Shown: piece after piece, positions 42,368 through 45,574 of the stretch
How positions within the stretch are numbered: position 1 is the stretch's first letter
Layout of the letters: each line of letters opens with the position of its first letter
Source: Fibrobacteria bacterium
GTDB lineage: Bacteria > Fibrobacterota > Fibrobacteria > UBA11236 > JADFYW01
NCBI GenBank assembly: GCA_015232855.1
Contig: JADFYW010000023.1
Coordinates: 1 to 45,574, forward strand
Reading direction: 5' to 3'
Length of the DNA stretch: 45,574 nucleotides
Notes under the pieces: model-generated
Database searches by the model: none
Told to the model about the DNA's origin: nothing
Seen by the model: only the letters and a program-made list of their open reading frames with translations
Program-made: the position numbers and the translations under genes

Positions 42368-43825
42368 GTGGTAAAAAACAGGACCTTACTTTTTCAGATA
42401 ATAGTGGTTGTGATTCTGTTAGTGTCATATATCGGTTTTGGCGTATATATGAATATGGTGCAGCACATCAACATCGTTTTTTCACACCTGGCTTATATTC
42501 CCATCACTCTGGCTGGATTATGGTGGGGCAAAAAAAGCCTAATCATAGCTGCTTTTCTCAGCATTGTGCTCTTAATATTTCATGTGGTGGGGTTTGGTGC
42601 AGGAGAAACCTTGTGGGACCTTACGCGCTCCCTCATTTTTATCACTGTTGCTTTCTGCATAGGGATTTTAAGCGATCATATTAAAAAGAATAAAGATGCG
42701 CTCTCAATTTCAGAAGAAAAATACCGGACTTTGATTGAAAAATCACTGACTGGTATCTATGTGTACCGTGAAGAAAAAGTGGTGTTTGCTAATTCAAGGT
42801 TCTGTAATATGCTTGGATATTCCCTGGAAGATTTAGTTGGAACGCCCGCCTGGGACTTTATTTATAAACCCGATAGGGAGAAAGTCAAAACAATAATTGA
42901 AAGTCGAAAATCCAGTAAACTATCCGATGCGTTTTATGAAATCCGATTGCTTGATAAAAAGGACAATATTATATGGGTAGATGTTTCCAGTTCATATACA
43001 ATTTTTGAAGGAACACCCGCTATTATTGTTAATCTCTATGATATCTCTGAAAAAAAAGAAACAGAACGTAAAGAGAAGGAATTGTCAGAATTGACCAAGG
43101 TTCAGGAAGAGCAACTCGTACACTCCACTCGTCTGGCTGAACTTGGAGAAATGGCAGCAGGTATTGCCCATGAGATCAACCAACCCCTGACGGGAATAAA
43201 AAATTTTGCAAAAAATACTCAGTACATGCTGGAAAATAAAATAGGATCTTCGGAGGAAATTTCAGAAAATCTTAGACTTATATCTGAGCAAGTAGATCGC
43301 ACAGCCAAAATCATTAGTCAAATGAGGGAGTTAACCCGGAAATCTGAAAAAAAACTTGAACCGGTTAATATTAATGCTGTAATAGTAGAATGTGTCGAGT
43401 TCCTTCATCCACAGCTTAAGTTGTCGGGAATTAAAGTTATCTGTCAGCTCAAACCAGATTTACCAGTTGTATTAGGGGACCGCATTCGTCTATCTCAGGT
43501 GTTTTTAAATATTATCGCCAATGCAAAACAGGCTATGGAAGAGGAAGAGACGCGGGAACTTAACATAGATTCTTTTTTTGAAAAGGAGTCGATAAAGGTT
43601 ACCATTTCAGATATGGGAAGGGGATTTAATCCTGAGGACAGAGATAAAATTTTTCACCCTTTTTACACCACTAAGAAGGCCGGGCAAGGTACCGGGCTTG
43701 GGTTATCCATTTCTTTAAGTATAATAAAAGACCACAATGGGGAAATATTGGCAACAGGAAAGCCCGGTCTGGGAGCTGTTTTTGAAGTCCATTTACCAGT
43801 AGTCAACATAGGAAAGGCGTCATGA
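42368..43825 (+). CDS. membrane-bound PAS histidine kinase
   Basis: A 485-residue kinase. It has four predicted N-terminal membrane helices (~8-103) with little periplasmic exposure (LAYIPITLAGLWWGKKSLII), then a PAS domain (~117-230) and a coiled linker. The H box has H268 (AAGIAHEINQPLTG), followed by an ATPase domain with an N box (NIIANAKQAM), ISDMGRGF and GQGTGLGLS. All catalytic residues are present. The start is GTG 42368. The last 4 bases overlap the NtrC-type regulator (ATGA), so they form a cognate pair. Confidence 0.9.
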   Translation: MVKNRTLLFQIIVVVILLVSYIGFGVYMNMVQHINIVFSHLAYIPITLAGLWWGKKSLIIAAFLSIVLLIFHVVGFGAGETLWDLTRSLIFITVAFCIGILSDHIKKNKDALSISEEKYRTLIEKSLTGIYVYREEKVVFANSRFCNMLGYSLEDLVGTPAWDFIYKPDREKVKTIIESRKSSKLSDAFYEIRLLDKKDNIIWVDVSSSYTIFEGTPAIIVNLYDISEKKETERKEKELSELTKVQEEQLVHSTRLAELGEMAAGIAHEINQPLTGIKNFAKNTQYMLENKIGSSEEISENLRLISEQVDRTAKIISQMRELTRKSEKKLEPVNINAVIVECVEFLHPQLKLSGIKVICQLKPDLPVVLGDRIRLSQVFLNIIANAKQAMEEEETRELNIDSFFEKESIKVTISDMGRGFNPEDRDKIFHPFYTTKKAGQGTGLGLSISLSIIKDHNGEILATGKPGLGAVFEVHLPVVNIGKAS

Positions 43826-45231
43826 ATAGGAATAATACCAAAGTTGGTAAAAAACATTGTCTGGCATTAATTGATGATGATGAGGCCGCGCGTGTTTCTA
43901 TCAGTCAAATGTTTAAATTACGTAGTTATAACGTTGAAGTTTTTTCATCTGCTGAAATGGCACTCTCCTGGCCGGGGCTTGTGAATATGGATACTATCAT
44001 TTCTGATATTAAAATGCCGGGAATGAATGGGGAAATGTTTCTGGATGAGATAAAAAGCAGGCAATGCAAGCTACCGGTCATTATGATAACCGGGCATGGT
44101 GATGTTTCTATGGCAGTGAGGTGTCTAAAAAAGGGTGCCTATGATTTTGTAGAAAAGCCATTTGAGGATGAAGTGCTGCTTGCATCTGTGGCAAGGGCTG
44201 TAGAAAAAAATGCACTTCAGAAAGAAAGTGATGAATTACGTCATAGACTGGATTTTTTCATAAAGGAAGAAAGTTTATTTGGAATAATTGGTAAAAGCAG
44301 AATAATGCAGGATTTATTTGAGCATATCCAAATTGTGTCCAAGTCTGTTGAGCCTGTACTTCTTCATGGAGAAACCGGATCAGGAAAAGAGATGGTTGCC
44401 AGAGCTATTCATTTGGAAAGTAACCGGGCAAAAAAAGCTTTCATTGCCGTTAATATGGGTGCTCTTTCCGAGAATCTTGTTGAAAGTGAATTGTTTGGGC
44501 ATGTACGTGGCGCATTTACAGGTGCAATCAGCAAAAGAGAGGGTAAACTGGTTGCAGCGGATAGAGGGACCTTGCTGTTGGATGAGATTGAGAGCATCTC
44601 CATGTCGACTCAAATAAAGCTTCTTCGCGTTTTGGAAGATGGGCTTGTTTTTCCACTGGGTCAGGATAAACCCGTAAAAGTGGATGTTAAAATCATAGCG
44701 ACCTCCAAGGTCGATTTAAAGGAACAAGTTATAAAAGGGCTAATGAGGGAAGATTTTTATTATAGAATAATGGTTTTACCTGTTACCATTCCTCCTCTCA
44801 GAGAACGAGCTGAAGATATCCCCTTACTCCTTAGTCATTTTATTAAAGTAACCGCTGAACGGAACGGTATACCCATTATGCAGATTCCAGACAATATTCT
44901 TAATCAAATGATGGAATACAGTTGGCCGGGCAATATTAGAGAATTAAAACATTGTGTTGAAAGAATGATTATTACTGCGAAAGATGGACTAATTGGCCCG
45001 TTTATTATGGACCATAATTTTGATTCTTCCCGTCTTCTTTCTTTACCAGGAACTCCGGGTAAACTTCATGACGAACTGGAAAATGTTGAAAATAAAGTAA
45101 TAAAGGCCTGCTTGAGTGATAATGAAGGAGAAATTAACCCAAGTGCCAGAGATCTTGGGATTTCTCGAAGAGCCCTTTATGAAAGAATGAAAAAGTACGG
45201 TATGAATAAGGAAGATTTTAAAAGGCCATAA
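43822..45231 (+). CDS. NtrC-type sigma-54-dependent response regulator
   Basis: A 469-residue regulator. The receiver has an acidic pocket at D18-D20, phospho-acceptor D62 (ISDIKMPGMNG), T90-GHG and K112-P. The AAA+ domain has a Walker A (GETGSGKE, ~183-190), the sigma-54-contacting GAFTGA loop (230-235) and a Walker B (LLLDEIES, ~251-258). The C-terminal Fis-type helix-turn-helix is NPSARDLGISRRALYERMKK. All elements for an active enhancer-binding protein are intact. It is translationally coupled to the upstream kinase and probably activates the two divergent sigma-54-type promoters at 42.2 kb. Confidence 0.93.
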   Translation: MNRNNTKVGKKHCLALIDDDEAARVSISQMFKLRSYNVEVFSSAEMALSWPGLVNMDTIISDIKMPGMNGEMFLDEIKSRQCKLPVIMITGHGDVSMAVRCLKKGAYDFVEKPFEDEVLLASVARAVEKNALQKESDELRHRLDFFIKEESLFGIIGKSRIMQDLFEHIQIVSKSVEPVLLHGETGSGKEMVARAIHLESNRAKKAFIAVNMGALSENLVESELFGHVRGAFTGAISKREGKLVAADRGTLLLDEIESISMSTQIKLLRVLEDGLVFPLGQDKPVKVDVKIIATSKVDLKEQVIKGLMREDFYYRIMVLPVTIPPLRERAEDIPLLLSHFIKVTAERNGIPIMQIPDNILNQMMEYSWPGNIRELKHCVERMIITAKDGLIGPFIMDHNFDSSRLLSLPGTPGKLHDELENVENKVIKACLSDNEGEINPSARDLGISRRALYERMKKYGMNKEDFKRP

Positions 45232-45356
45232 TTTGGGCATATTTCTCACATGGGAGATTTGTGCTCATAAAATCGGGTGTTCAAAAGTTTTGTGATGTAA
45301 TTAGTCAATGTCATTAAGTTAAGGTCTTTATAAGATAAAGTGCTCAAAACAAGTCA

Positions 45357-45376
45357 TTCCCGCAACGTCGGGAATC
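45357..45376. repeat. REP-like hairpin 1
   Basis: ATTCCCG-CAACGT-CGGGAAT within a GTCATTCCCG...CGGGAATC context typical of dispersed intergenic palindromes. Same framework as the hairpin at 45513-45531. Confidence 0.55.
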
Positions 45377-45512
45377 AAAACGGTAGATATAGATTGCCAT
45401 ATATTTCAATTTAATACAAAAAAATATGTAGGCAAACTATGTTTCTGATTCCGGACGTTGCCCATACGCATCAACTTAAGGATGAACAGGAAAAAAATGC
45501 CAAAATCCAGTC

Positions 45513-45531
45513 ATTCCGGCTTGTCCGGAAT
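45513..45531. repeat. REP-like hairpin 2
   Basis: ATTCCGG-CTTGT-CCGGAAT in the same GTCATTCC...GGAATC framework as hairpin 1. Between them (45453-45470) is a half-like GATTCCGGACGTTGCCC. The 343-base tail after the NtrC gene holds these and no gene I can support. Confidence 0.55.
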
Positions 45532-45574
45532 CAAGAAAATAGCAGTTAAAATTACTACTTCAAAAAATTGAAGA

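Overview
The window reads as chromosomal DNA (moderate-to-low GC) from a Gram-negative, probably anaerobic bacterium of the FCB group. The pointers are a leucine-rich-repeat protein ending in a type IX secretion-like C-terminal sorting domain, lipoproteins, an O2-sensitive enzyme repertoire (five radical SAM enzymes and a U32-type Fe-S protein), a DUF4914 (PEPCK-like) protein and abundant sigma-54 regulation. Fibrobacterota (Chitinispirillia-like) would fit, but this is inference; no rRNA or universal marker gene is present to settle it.

Layout. (1) 0.2-1.8 kb: two small unrecognised genes, then a strongly structured untranslated stretch. (2) 1.8-5.05 kb: a c-di-GMP pair, an EAL phosphodiesterase with a degenerate receiver and PAS domains, followed by an HD-GYP protein that has lost its HD dyad. 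(3) 5.05-11.3 kb: housekeeping and single genes: RNase HI, FxsA, a YfaP-like exported protein, an SLC12-type transporter and a GHKL ATPase. (4) 11.3-24.8 kb: a decayed DUF4143 ATPase remnant, then a sigma-54-type promoter with an upstream palindrome, then a long co-directional biosynthetic cluster. The cluster holds two repeats of a B12-type radical SAM / B12-type radical SAM / GNAT-like module, a U32-family Fe-S protein, a membrane protein, a GH3-type acyl-adenylating enzyme and a fifth, MoaA-like radical SAM protein. Its product is unknown. (5) 24.9-33.5 kb: a hemolysin III gene without a normal start codon and an initiator tRNA. These are followed by an accessory stretch with an AbiE toxin-antitoxin pair preceded by three equal-sized palindromes, a lipoprotein gene bracketed by ~76-bp direct repeats, a type IX-type LRR protein, a sialidase-like protein and gene fragments. 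(6) 33.5-45.6 kb: DUF4914, then a signalling and transport locus.

The last locus is the most unusual. On the minus strand, a Cache-type histidine kinase, a CBS-pair protein, a receiver domain fused to a full-length SLC13/DASS transporter, a stand-alone response regulator, a bacterial eRF1/Vms1-like protein and a membrane protein form a tight six-gene operon. Divergently, a PAS histidine kinase and an NtrC-type activator form a second operon. Between the two operons lie two back-to-back -24/-12 elements with exact sigma-54 spacing. The simplest model is that the NtrC-type pair switches on both operons, while the Cache kinase phosphorylates the transporter itself through its fused receiver. This would be a phosphorelay whose output is membrane transport rather than transcription.

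The two candidates most worth follow-up are the receiver-DASS system (36-45 kb) and the radical SAM/U32/GH3/GNAT cluster (11.6-24.8 kb).
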